Source: Streptomyces tateyamensis (lineage in GTDB: Bacteria > Actinomycetota > Actinomycetes > Streptomycetales > Streptomycetaceae). Taken from it: DNA of 49,168 bases. The notes beneath the pieces are model-generated. The model was not told where the DNA came from. It saw only the letters and a list, made by a program, of their open reading frames with translations, and did no database searches. The stretch's first letter is position 1, and each line of letters opens with the position of its first letter. Both the position numbers and the translations under genes were made by a program. The stretch spans positions 3,779 to 52,946 of the forward strand of contig NZ_PYBW01000042.1 in the NCBI RefSeq assembly GCF_003205575.1, written 5' to 3'. Below are positions 42,654 through 49,168 of this stretch, in pieces.

Positions 42654-43439
42654 ATGCTCCTGACAGCCACTGACGTTGCGGCCGCCTGTGCGGCGTGGAC
42701 ATGGATCCCGGACGATGCCGAGCTCGTCGAGGGCGAGGAGTTCACGATCGCGCGGATGCCCGAGCACTTCGCCTGGGACCTCTCGGTGCTCGCCTTCACA
42801 CCGAGCGGCCCGCTCGGTCCGGCCGTGGACGCGGTGATCGAGCGGGCGCGGGCGCTCGAGGTCCCGGCGTTGGACTGGGAGGTCGGACTCGGCGCGCCCG
42901 CCGGACTGGCCGCCGAGCTGACGGCACGCGGCGGGCAGGTGAAGATGGCGCTGGACGTCCTGGCCCGGGACCTGCGCGAGGACGGGCCCGCGCTGCCCTC
43001 GCCCGTAGCGGACCTGACGGTCCGATGGGCGACGGACTTCGAGACCTCGCGGGACGGCATGGCAGTCGCGCTCACCGGGTTCGGCGGCGCCCTGCCCCCC
43101 GTTGCGCGGATCGAGGCGCGGGCGGCCAAGGATGCGGCCTCCGTCCCCGCGGGCGGTGGCGGCATGCTGGTCGCCTACCTGGACGGGACGCCGGTCGGCT
43201 TCGGCGACCTGTCGCTGCTGGACGGTGTCGCCCGGCTCTCGGGCGGGGTCGTGGTCCCCGCCCAACGCGGCCGGGGCATCTACCGGGCGCTCCTCGACGC
43301 GCGGTTGGCCTACGCGGCGGAGCACGGCGCGAGGATGGCCGTGGTGAAGGGGAACGTGAACACCTCGGCCCCGATCCTGCGCAAGGCGGGCTTCACCTCC
43401 TTCGGCCAGGAGCCGATCTACGCCGTCCCGCTGCGCTGA
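42654..43439 (+). CDS. GNAT-family N-acetyltransferase
   Basis: 261 aa from ATG 42654 (ATG 42645 would add three residues but coincides with the -10 box). The N-terminal half is a degenerate GNAT-like fold (DVAAACAAWTWIPDDAELV). The C-terminal half holds acetyl-CoA motif A: GVVVPAQRGRGIYRALLDARLAYA, with the Q/RxxGxG/A-type loop QRGRGI, then NTSAPILRKAGFTSFGQEPIYAV. Substrate not predictable. Stands alone between the hydrolase and the Clp-N gene. Confidence 0.82.
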   Translation: MLLTATDVAAACAAWTWIPDDAELVEGEEFTIARMPEHFAWDLSVLAFTPSGPLGPAVDAVIERARALEVPALDWEVGLGAPAGLAAELTARGGQVKMALDVLARDLREDGPALPSPVADLTVRWATDFETSRDGMAVALTGFGGALPPVARIEARAAKDAASVPAGGGGMLVAYLDGTPVGFGDLSLLDGVARLSGGVVVPAQRGRGIYRALLDARLAYAAEHGARMAVVKGNVNTSAPILRKAGFTSFGQEPIYAVPLR

Positions 43440-43571
43440 CCCCCCGCCCGGCGGCCACCCGCGCTCCCCTGCGCCTGAACGGGGACACCGTGGGCCGGCG
43501 CCGCAGCTGCGGCAACGAGCCGTCCGGGTGGGCGACCGGCCGATCGCGCACCACAGACGGCCTGCCGGCTA

Positions 43572-44273
43572 CTACTCCTCGCCCGCGGCGCCCCGTCCGG
43601 CGGCCTCGGTCCTGACCCTCTCGCGCAACTCGTCCGGCGTGAAGCCGAGGGTGTGCAGGACCTGCGCGGCCGGGCTCTGCGCCACCTGGATCAGCCCCAG
43701 CAGCGAGTGTTCGGTGCCGACCCGGCCGTGGCCGAGGTCGGCCGAGGCGCGGCGGGCCTGCTCGATGGCCTCCTTGCTCTCCGGCCGGAACGCGATGTGG
43801 CCGCGCAGCGCCTTCTCGCCGGCCGGCGGCAGCACCTCCTCGATCGCGTCGCGGACGCGCTGCTCCGACCCGGCCTTCGCCACCAGCACCTCGTACGCCA
43901 CGCCCCGCGGTTCGCCGAGCAGGCCGAGCAGCAGGTGTTCGGTGCCGATGGAGTCGTGCTTGTGCGTGCGGGCGGCCTCCTGCGCCAGCACGATGCTGTG
44001 GCGGTTCAGGTTGGTGAACCGCTCGAAGGCGGAGGGCGCGTGGCGCTGCTGGGCGGCCTGCTTGGAGACCCCGATGGCGTCGCCGATCTGGGTCCAGGAG
44101 GCGCCGTTCTGCTTGGCCTTGCTGACGTAGTGGTCGATGAGCTGGTCACCGAGGTCGGACAGGGTCTGGGCGCGCAGTCGCGCCTCGCTGATCCGGGCCA
44201 GCTCACTGGCGTCGGGGAGCTCCTCGTCGAGCCGAGCGATCAGGTCGGCGAGGCTGATGTCGAGTGGACTCAT
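43572..44273 (-). CDS. HTH / double Clp-N domain protein
   Basis: 233 aa. N-terminal third has an HTH-like segment (ASWTQIGDAIGVSKQAAQQR, about 58-77). The rest contains two Clp N-terminal repeats, seen from LNRHSIVLAQEAARTHKHDSIGTEHLLLGLL and ESKEAIEQARRASADLGHGRVGTEHSLLGLI. No AAA+ module is present, so it cannot unfold protein itself; it may sense substrates or ClpC and regulate transcription. The ATG at 44273 is exactly at the predicted transcription start, giving a leaderless message, and two matching inverted repeats overlap the promoter, consistent with autoregulation through the HTH (inference). Confidence 0.88.
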   Translation of the reverse strand: MSPLDISLADLIARLDEELPDASELARISEARLRAQTLSDLGDQLIDHYVSKAKQNGASWTQIGDAIGVSKQAAQQRHAPSAFERFTNLNRHSIVLAQEAARTHKHDSIGTEHLLLGLLGEPRGVAYEVLVAKAGSEQRVRDAIEEVLPPAGEKALRGHIAFRPESKEAIEQARRASADLGHGRVGTEHSLLGLIQVAQSPAAQVLHTLGFTPDELRERVRTEAAGRGAAGEE

Positions 44274-44274
44274 G

Positions 44275-44321
44275 CGTCAATCTTAGGTTGACGCCTCCCG
44301 GACGTCAACTTCTCCTTGACG
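44275..44321 (-). promoter_or_regulatory. Leaderless promoter overlapped by twin inverted repeats
   Basis: On the minus strand TTGACG (44308-44303), 17 bp, TAAGAT (44285-44280) form a near-consensus promoter; 6 nt later comes the ATG. CGTCAA-N7-TTGACG occurs at 44275-44293 (covering the -10) and again at 44303-44321 (covering the -35), both perfect and with centres 28 bp apart. Confidence 0.85.
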
Positions 44322-44443
44322 ATTACCTCGGCGCGCCCGGACACGCCCCTGCCGGCCGCGCGCCCCCGCGCACGATCCGGCCGGGCGGCTTGCGATGATG
44401 ACGAACGAGGCCCGCACCGAGAGGGCCGGGAGGGAGAACAGGC

Positions 44444-45763
44444 ATGCCTCAGGCGGGTACCCGTACCGAGCTGGTCGAGGACCTGATGGAGCGGTTCCCC
44501 GAGGTGCCCCGGGAGGCGGTGATCAAGGAGGACCTGCTGCGCGGCGGCATGGCCTTCGACGAGTCGGCGCTCAGCGGTGGCGCCGGCGGTGCGGGCGGCG
44601 AGGTCAAGCCGAAGTCCTACTTCATCTTCTCCTTCGACCACCGCACGCTGCCCGAACTCGGTGCGGCCGCGCTCAACCGGCCGCCGGAGGAGATCGTGCT
44701 GACCGGCGGTCCGTACGAGCTGCGCCGCACGGTGGTCTCGGTGCGGGTCAACCCGGATTCGCCGTACCGGGTCGGCGCCGGCGAGGACGGAACGCTCGGC
44801 CTCTACCTGGACGGCCGCCGGATCGCCGAGGTGGGCCTGCCCCCGATGCCGGACTACTACCGGCACACGCTGGCCAACGGCAAGTCGGTGATGGAGGTGG
44901 CACCCACCATCCAGTGGGGTTACCTGATCTACCTGACGGTCTTCCGGGTCTGCCAGTACTTCGGCGCCAAGGAGGAGTGCCAGTACTGCGACATCAACCA
45001 CAACTGGCGCCAGCACAAGGCGGCCGGGCGCCCGTACACCGGGGTCAAGCCGGTCGAGGAGGTGCTGGAGGCTCTGGAGCTGATCGACCGTCACGACACG
45101 GCGGGGACCTCCAAGGCGTACACCCTCACCGGCGGCGCGATCACCTCGCAGGTCGGCGGCAAGGACGAGGCCGACTTCTACGGGCAGTACGCCAAGGCGA
45201 TCGAGGAGCGGTTCCCGGGCCGGTGGATCGGCAAGGTGGTGGCGCAGGCCCTGCCGCGCGAGGACGTGCAGCGGTTCCACGACTACGGGGTGCGGATCTA
45301 CCACCCGAACTTCGAGGTCTGGGACCAGCGGCTGTTCGAGCTGTACTGCCCGGGCAAGGAGCGGTACGTGGGCCGTGCCGAGTGGCACCGCCGGATCCTG
45401 GACTCGGCCGAGGTGTTTGGCGCGGCCAACGTGATCCCCAACTTCGTGGCGGGGGTGGAGATGGCCGAGCCCTTCGGGTTCACCACGGTCGACGAGGCGA
45501 TCGCCTCCACCCAGGAGGGCCTGCGGTTCTTCATGTCGCACGGCATCGTGCCGCGCTTCACCACCTGGTGCCCGGAGCCCACCACCCCGCTGGGCAAGGC
45601 CAACCCGGGCGGCGCGCCGCTGGAGTACCACATCCGACTGCTGCGAACCTACCGCGCGGCGCTGGAGGAGTTCGGCCTCTCCTCCCCGCCCGGCTACGGC
45701 CCGGCGGGTCCGGGCAAGGCGGTCTTCTCGGTGAGCTCGTTCATGGACTCGCTGCCGGGCTGA
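44444..45763 (+). CDS. Radical SAM protein with CX8CX2C cluster motif
   Basis: 439 aa. Cys170, Cys179 and Cys182 in CQYFGAKEECQYCD would bind a 4Fe-4S cluster; the first gap is 8 residues instead of the usual 3. YTLTGGAIT (about 226-234) matches the GGE-like SAM-binding strand, and later strands (WIGKVVAQALP, GVRIYHPNFEVWD, VIPNFVAGVEM) form the partial barrel. A 150-residue N-terminal extension of unknown role precedes it. ATG 44444 follows GGGAGGGAGAA. The reaction is unknown; no peptide precursor or pathway gene is adjacent. Divergent from the Clp-N gene. Confidence 0.82.
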   Translation: MPQAGTRTELVEDLMERFPEVPREAVIKEDLLRGGMAFDESALSGGAGGAGGEVKPKSYFIFSFDHRTLPELGAAALNRPPEEIVLTGGPYELRRTVVSVRVNPDSPYRVGAGEDGTLGLYLDGRRIAEVGLPPMPDYYRHTLANGKSVMEVAPTIQWGYLIYLTVFRVCQYFGAKEECQYCDINHNWRQHKAAGRPYTGVKPVEEVLEALELIDRHDTAGTSKAYTLTGGAITSQVGGKDEADFYGQYAKAIEERFPGRWIGKVVAQALPREDVQRFHDYGVRIYHPNFEVWDQRLFELYCPGKERYVGRAEWHRRILDSAEVFGAANVIPNFVAGVEMAEPFGFTTVDEAIASTQEGLRFFMSHGIVPRFTTWCPEPTTPLGKANPGGAPLEYHIRLLRTYRAALEEFGLSSPPGYGPAGPGKAVFSVSSFMDSLPG

Positions 45764-45783
45764 TGTCCCGTCAGATGCCTTGC

Positions 45784-45816
45784 CAGGGGCCCCCGCCGGT
45801 GCGGCGGCGGCCCCTG
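45784..45816. terminator. Hairpin terminator between convergent genes
   Basis: CAGGGGCC (45784-45791) pairs with GGCCCCTG (45809-45816), and CCGCCG (45793-45798) with CGGCGG (45802-45807), loop GTG: 14 pairs with one mismatch. Confidence 0.8.
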
Positions 45817-45824
45817 ATGCCCGG

Positions 45825-47366
45825 TCAGCCGTGCAGGTGGCCCAGCACCGTGTGCACCGCCCGCTCGACCGCCGCCCGCGACTCCTCGGTCCGGTCGACG
45901 GCCTCGAAGCCGTGGTGGCCGTTCGGCACGTCGATGACCTCCAGCGCGGCCCCGGCGTCCTGCGCCGCCGCGACGAAGGCCGCCACCGTGGCCGCCATCT
46001 CGGCGGCTTCCAACCCGGCCCTGGTCAGCACGATCGGCAGGGCGCCCGCACCGCGCACCGCCTCGACCGGTCGGAACCGCGGCTCCAGCGTGTTCCAGCC
46101 GGGCAGCGGCGCCAGCACCGGGTAGTTCACCGCCAGGCAGCGCAGCCAGGCGGGTGGCGCGCCCAGCCAGTCGGCGCTCAGCAGGCCGCCGCCGGAGAAG
46201 AACCAGAGCGCGATCCGGTCCTGGTCCACCCGGGGGTCGGCGCGCAGCGCCTCGACCGCCTCGGCCACGTCGGCGGCGGCCTGGGCGCAGTCGGCCACCC
46301 CGTGCAGCCGGTGGTCGACGGTGGCGCCGACCACGCCGAAGCCGGCCGCGTACCGGGCGTAGCCGAGGAAGAACTCCGAGTCCCGGGACGTCGGGTAGGC
46401 GTCGCGCGGCACAGGGCCGCCGTGCACGAAGAGCACCGCCGGGTACGGTCCGCCGTCGCCCTCGGGCAGGTGCAGGTCCAGGCGGCCGTTGCGCACCCAC
46501 GGCCGCTTGGGCGGGTCCAGCAGGAACGGGCGCCCGTACGGGCTCTGCCCCTCGGCGGGCGGCGTCAGCCGGCGCCCCTCGCCCGCGGCGGCGCGCACCA
46601 GCACCTCGGCGAGTTCGGCGGGGGCGGAGAGCATCGGCCAGTGCCCGGTGGCCAGCTCGAAGAACCCGACCCGCGGGTCGGCCAGCGCACGCACCTGCGG
46701 CGGTCCGACGGCCACCAGCTGCTGCAGGCCGTCGATGCTCATCCCGCCCGCGGTGCACAGGATGCCGCTGGTCGGCACGGCCGCGAGCGCGCCGGTCAGC
46801 TTCAGTGGCTGGGTCAGGGTGGCGGGCGGCTGGGGCGCGGCGAGCGCGGTGAGCTGCGACAGCTGGTCCTCGGTCAGGCCGGCGGTGCTGCCCCAGCGCT
46901 GCCAGCCGTCCGGCGCCGGCACCGGCACGGGGTCGGCGGGGGCAGCGGACAGCAGCTCGTGCACGCTGCGGTCCGGGACGGCGGCGAGCGCCGGGTCCCC
47001 GTCCTGCGGCAGCCCGGCGTCCAGGTACACGATCCGGGCCCCCCGCCGCGCCCGCCGGTCGGCGGCGCCCAGCACCGGGTGGATGCCGTAGTCGTGGCCG
47101 ACCAGTACCAGGGTCGGGGCCTCGACGACGTCGATCAGCTCGACCAGGGCCGCGATGTGGGCCTCCAGGTCGACGTTCTGGCCGGCGCCCGGGTCGGCGC
47201 CGGCGAGCGTCGCCGGGTGCACCTCGCAGCCCGCCGCGCGCAGCCGCTCCGTCACCCCGGTCCAGACCCGGCCGTCGGTGAACGGGCCCGACACCAGGAT
47301 GAACGCTGTCCCGGCACCCGTACCCGCACCCGCACCCGCACCCGTGACCGTTCCGGTGGCCGTCAT
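45825..47366 (-). CDS. Tandem fusion of two alpha/beta hydrolases
   Basis: 513 aa. First domain (about 20-260) resembles small alpha/beta hydrolases of the esterase/epoxide-hydrolase type, with LVGHDYGIHP at the nucleophile elbow, where Asp replaces Ser as in haloalkane dehalogenases and epoxide hydrolases, and a GHWPM histidine. Second domain (about 290-513) is dienelactone-hydrolase-like: oxyanion VHGGPVP, nucleophile Ser in WFFSGGGLLS, and His in GHHGFE. The N end is a Gly-Ala-Thr repeat encoded by GGGTGC units. ATG 47366. The MerR-type promoter at 47427-47457 drives it, so it is probably induced by a ligand of the divergent MerR protein. Confidence 0.85.
   Translation of the reverse strand: MTATGTVTGAGAGAGTGAGTAFILVSGPFTDGRVWTGVTERLRAAGCEVHPATLAGADPGAGQNVDLEAHIAALVELIDVVEAPTLVLVGHDYGIHPVLGAADRRARRGARIVYLDAGLPQDGDPALAAVPDRSVHELLSAAPADPVPVPAPDGWQRWGSTAGLTEDQLSQLTALAAPQPPATLTQPLKLTGALAAVPTSGILCTAGGMSIDGLQQLVAVGPPQVRALADPRVGFFELATGHWPMLSAPAELAEVLVRAAAGEGRRLTPPAEGQSPYGRPFLLDPPKRPWVRNGRLDLHLPEGDGGPYPAVLFVHGGPVPRDAYPTSRDSEFFLGYARYAAGFGVVGATVDHRLHGVADCAQAAADVAEAVEALRADPRVDQDRIALWFFSGGGLLSADWLGAPPAWLRCLAVNYPVLAPLPGWNTLEPRFRPVEAVRGAGALPIVLTRAGLEAAEMAATVAAFVAAAQDAGAALEVIDVPNGHHGFEAVDRTEESRAAVERAVHTVLGHLHG
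47314..47343. repeat. Hexanucleotide repeat (G[CT]ACCC)5 inside a coding N end
   Basis: Five copies, four perfect GCACCC and one GTACCC, encode the Gly-Ala/Gly-Thr run of the hydrolase. The unit is the same as at 40783-40806 in an unrelated gene. Confidence 0.85.
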
Positions 47367-47426
47367 GGCATCTCCTCCACGCCTCGATCCGCACGGTCGG
47401 CCGAACCCGGCCGTGCACCTACGGGT

Positions 47427-47457
47427 ACGGTAGGAACTCCCCCTGAGGGAGGTTCAA
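47427..47457 (-). promoter_or_regulatory. MerR-type promoter with 19-bp spacer
   Basis: On the minus strand TTGAAC (47457-47452), a spacer of exactly 19 bp, and TACCGT (47432-47427). The over-long spacer contains a dyad (CTCCC...GGGAG), the operator type that MerR proteins twist into activity. It directs the hydrolase gene; the MerR start lies only 4 bp from the -35. Confidence 0.8.
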
Positions 47458-47460
47458 GTC

Positions 47461-48441
47461 GTGTCCGCGCCCCCGCTCCCGTCCCCGTCTCCCGACGGCC
47501 TGCTCAGCATCGGCGAGCTGGCCCGGCTCGCCGGGGTCACCGTCAAGACCGTGCGCTTCTACTCCGACCGCGGTCTGCTGCCGGAGGCCGACCGCAGCAG
47601 CGGGGGCCATCGCCGCTACGACCCGCAGGCGCTCGACCGGCTGCAGCTGATCCGTTCGCTGCGCGCGCTGGACCTGCCGGTACCGGAGGTCGGCCGGGTG
47701 CTGGACACGGCTGCCGACCCCGCCGAACCGGACGGCCCGGGCGCTCTGGACAGCGCGCTGGAGGACGCCGTCGCTCGCCAACTGACCCAGCTGGGCAGCC
47801 AACTGACCGCCCTGCGCTGGCGCGAGGCCGCTCTGCGGCTGCTGCACGAGTGCACCCCGGCCCAGCGCGCCGAACGGCTGCGCCTGATCGGTGGCATCAC
47901 CACCCCGCCGAGCACCGCCGTCCTGGCCCGCTTCTGGCGGCTGGTCCTGCCGGCCCGGCTGCCGACCGGGCTCACCTCCTCGATCGTCGACGCCGCCGTG
48001 CCGCAGCCGCCCGCCGACCCGGCGCCCGGCCAGGTGCTCGCCTTCGCCCGGCTGACCCAGTTGGTCTCCGGCGTCAGCAACGCCTGCCTGGCGGCCCGTC
48101 AACCCGAACCCTGGCACCGGCCCGCCCTGCTCTACGACGGCCTCCGCGAGGCGTACGAGCTCGCGCTACCCGACCTGACGGCGGGTCACACGCCGGCCCA
48201 GGGCGACGGCGCGGCCGTGGACTGCTTCGTCGCCGCCCACGCCCGCTCCCTGGACCAGCAGGACACCCCCGCCTTCCGCCGCTCCCTCACCACCCTGCTC
48301 ACCCGCACTGCCGACCCGGTCATGACCCAGTACTGGTCCCTCGCCGCCGACCTCACCACACCCCCCACCCTCGGCGCCGCCCACACCTGGCTCCACGCCG
48401 CCCTGGACGCCACGCTCGCAAAATCCGGAGCCGGAGCGTGA
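47461..48441 (+). CDS. MerR-family transcriptional regulator
   Basis: 326 aa. HTH_1 with LLSIGELARLAGVTVKTVRFYSDRGLLPEADRSSGGHRRYD (about 14-54), the classical MerR winged helix, followed by a dimerisation helix (VARQLTQLGSQLTALRWREAALRLL). The long C-terminal domain (about 140-326) is helical and has no metal-binding cysteine pair, so a small organic ligand is more likely. GTG 47461 has GAGGGAGG 8 nt upstream. The 19-bp spacer promoter between it and the hydrolase implies activation of that gene. Confidence 0.9.
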   Translation: MSAPPLPSPSPDGLLSIGELARLAGVTVKTVRFYSDRGLLPEADRSSGGHRRYDPQALDRLQLIRSLRALDLPVPEVGRVLDTAADPAEPDGPGALDSALEDAVARQLTQLGSQLTALRWREAALRLLHECTPAQRAERLRLIGGITTPPSTAVLARFWRLVLPARLPTGLTSSIVDAAVPQPPADPAPGQVLAFARLTQLVSGVSNACLAARQPEPWHRPALLYDGLREAYELALPDLTAGHTPAQGDGAAVDCFVAAHARSLDQQDTPAFRRSLTTLLTRTADPVMTQYWSLAADLTTPPTLGAAHTWLHAALDATLAKSGAGA

Positions 48442-48487
48442 GCCGACGGCGAGTGGTACATGGGGCAGCTCGGCGCCGACGGCTCAC
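48438..48487. terminator. Stem-loop spanning two convergent stops
   Basis: GTGAGCCG (48438-48445) and CGGCTCAC (48480-48487) are perfect reverse complements around a 34-nt loop. They overlap the stop codons of the MerR gene and the convergent membrane-protein gene. Confidence 0.45.
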
Positions 48488-48933
48488 TCCTCCGCGGCCG
48501 GGCCGACCAGCGCCGTCCACGACACCCGGAGCAGGAGCAGGCTCAGCGCCAGGGTGAGCGCGTTGATCGCACCCTCCACCGCCCCGCCCGCGCCCGCTGC
48601 CCAGACGTCGTGCTGAACGTCGTAGCAGACGTCCATACCGAACAGGTAGAGCCCGCTCGCCCCGGCGGCGAGCAGCCAGTACCCGGCGCTCGCCCACCCG
48701 CGCAGCAGGGCGAGCGCGGCCAGCAGCAGACAGAGCGTCAGCCAGCCGTCCGCCGCTGGGAAGGCGTTCTCGAAGTCCAGGTAGGACGGCCGGCTGCTGC
48801 TGGCGATCACCGACCGGTGGGTGAACCACACCGCCCAGTACCCGACCACCACCAGCGCGGCCCCCGCGCACACCCACGCCAACGCGACCGGCCACCGCAC
48901 GATCGCCGCCCCTGCCCGCCGCCGCTGCTCCAT
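48484..48933 (-). CDS. Small integral membrane protein, unknown
   Basis: 149 aa with four predicted helices: VALAWVCAGAALVVVGYWAV, GWLTLCLLLAALALL, GYWLLAAGASGLYLFGMDV and AINALTLALSLLLL. Between helices 1 and 2 there is an extracytoplasmic loop with RPSYLDFENAFPAADGW. Family not recognised. ATG 48933 begins the first basic segment (MEQRRRAG); AAAGGGGG lies close before it. Its role is not evident from the neighbours. Confidence 0.7.
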   Translation of the reverse strand: MEQRRRAGAAIVRWPVALAWVCAGAALVVVGYWAVWFTHRSVIASSSRPSYLDFENAFPAADGWLTLCLLLAALALLRGWASAGYWLLAAGASGLYLFGMDVCYDVQHDVWAAGAGGAVEGAINALTLALSLLLLRVSWTALVGPAAEE

Positions 48934-48999
48934 CCCCCTTTCATGCCCCCGCCGGGCCACCCCGGTCAAGAGGGCCGACCGTCCGGCCCGTCAGCCCCG

Positions 49000-49168
49000 T
49001 CACGCCACCAGCAGCCGCAGCCCCAACTCGGCCGCGTCCAGGGCGGCCAGGTCTCGGTTGCGTTCGGCCCAGCGGCCGCCGGCGAGGTCGGCACGCAGTT
49101 GCTCCACCACGCGCTGTTCCACCCGCGGGCCGACCCTGGTCCAGACCGACGTGACTCCTCCCCGGCGT
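49000..49168 (-). CDS. 3' end of a probable SAM-dependent methyltransferase (partial)
   Basis: The minus-strand frame ending at the TGA at 49002-49000 is open to the window edge (56 codons). The tail VEQRVVEQLRADLAGG followed by RWAERNRDL and ELGLRLLVA* resembles the common C-terminal end of actinobacterial class I methyltransferases (LRADLASGAWDARHGHLR...LDLGYRLVVA). The SAM-binding part lies outside the window, so the call rests only on this short tail. Confidence 0.5.
   Translation of the reverse strand, partial: RRGGVTSVWTRVGPRVEQRVVEQLRADLAGGRWAERNRDLAALDAAELGLRLLVA

Noticed and set aside
43500..43513. GCCGCAGCTGCGGC as a terminator
   Set aside because: A palindrome with no loop; it would not form a normal stem-loop, and nothing else supports termination there.

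Overview
This is about 49 kb of very GC-rich actinobacterial chromosome. Strong G/C third-position bias, GTG starts, ATGA/GTGA start-stop overlaps, Tat and lipoprotein signals, CUT1 sugar importers without their own ATPase and several leaderless promoters point to Streptomycetaceae (Streptomyces/Kitasatospora type; inference). No tRNA, rRNA, CRISPR array, integrase or intact transposase was recognised.

Region 1 (about 0.4-15.9 kb) is a hemicellulose locus, most simply read as xyloglucan/arabinoxyloglucan use. Leftward genes: GH3 beta-glycosidase, CE7 deacetylase, GH31 alpha-xylosidase, secreted GH54 arabinofuranosidase. Rightward operon: Tat-type binding lipoprotein, two permeases, GH43, secreted GH5. 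GH5 and GH54 would act outside, the importer would bring in oligosaccharides, and GH31, GH3, GH43 and CE7 would finish inside. LacI-type palindromes lie in the divergent promoter and before the GH54 gene. Region 2 (16-22.7 kb) is a second sugar module: LacI repressor, divergent binding protein, two permeases and a GH63-like glycosidase, with a textbook promoter and tandem operators. Region 3 (22.8-24.7 kb) is a deletion scar: the 3' ends of a GH27 alpha-galactosidase and a GH74 xyloglucanase gene are joined head to head, followed by a 63-bp fragment of a flavodoxin-like reductase gene.

Region 4 (24.7-31.1 kb) is a probable conflict/cell-death type island: a translationally coupled CHAT protease and winged-helix/TPR protein, with a divergent small Cys-rich protein and a membrane protein. 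Beyond it stands a full-length copy of the reductase whose fragment lies on the other side, so the island is flanked by related sequence in the same orientation. Region 5 (32.3-39.9 kb) is a five-gene operon: SWIM zinc-finger protein, unknown protein, VWA protein, MoxR AAA+ ATPase and a large DUF5682-like protein, ending in a perfect 20-bp hairpin.

Region 6 (40-49.2 kb) is a set of small regulator-target units: TetR plus membrane protein facing an alpha/beta hydrolase across repeated operators; a GNAT protein; a Clp-N/HTH protein whose promoter is covered by two identical-geometry inverted repeats; a radical SAM protein with unusual cysteine spacing; a tandem two-domain hydrolase facing a MerR regulator across a 19-bp-spacer promoter; a small membrane protein; and the 3' end of a probable methyltransferase.
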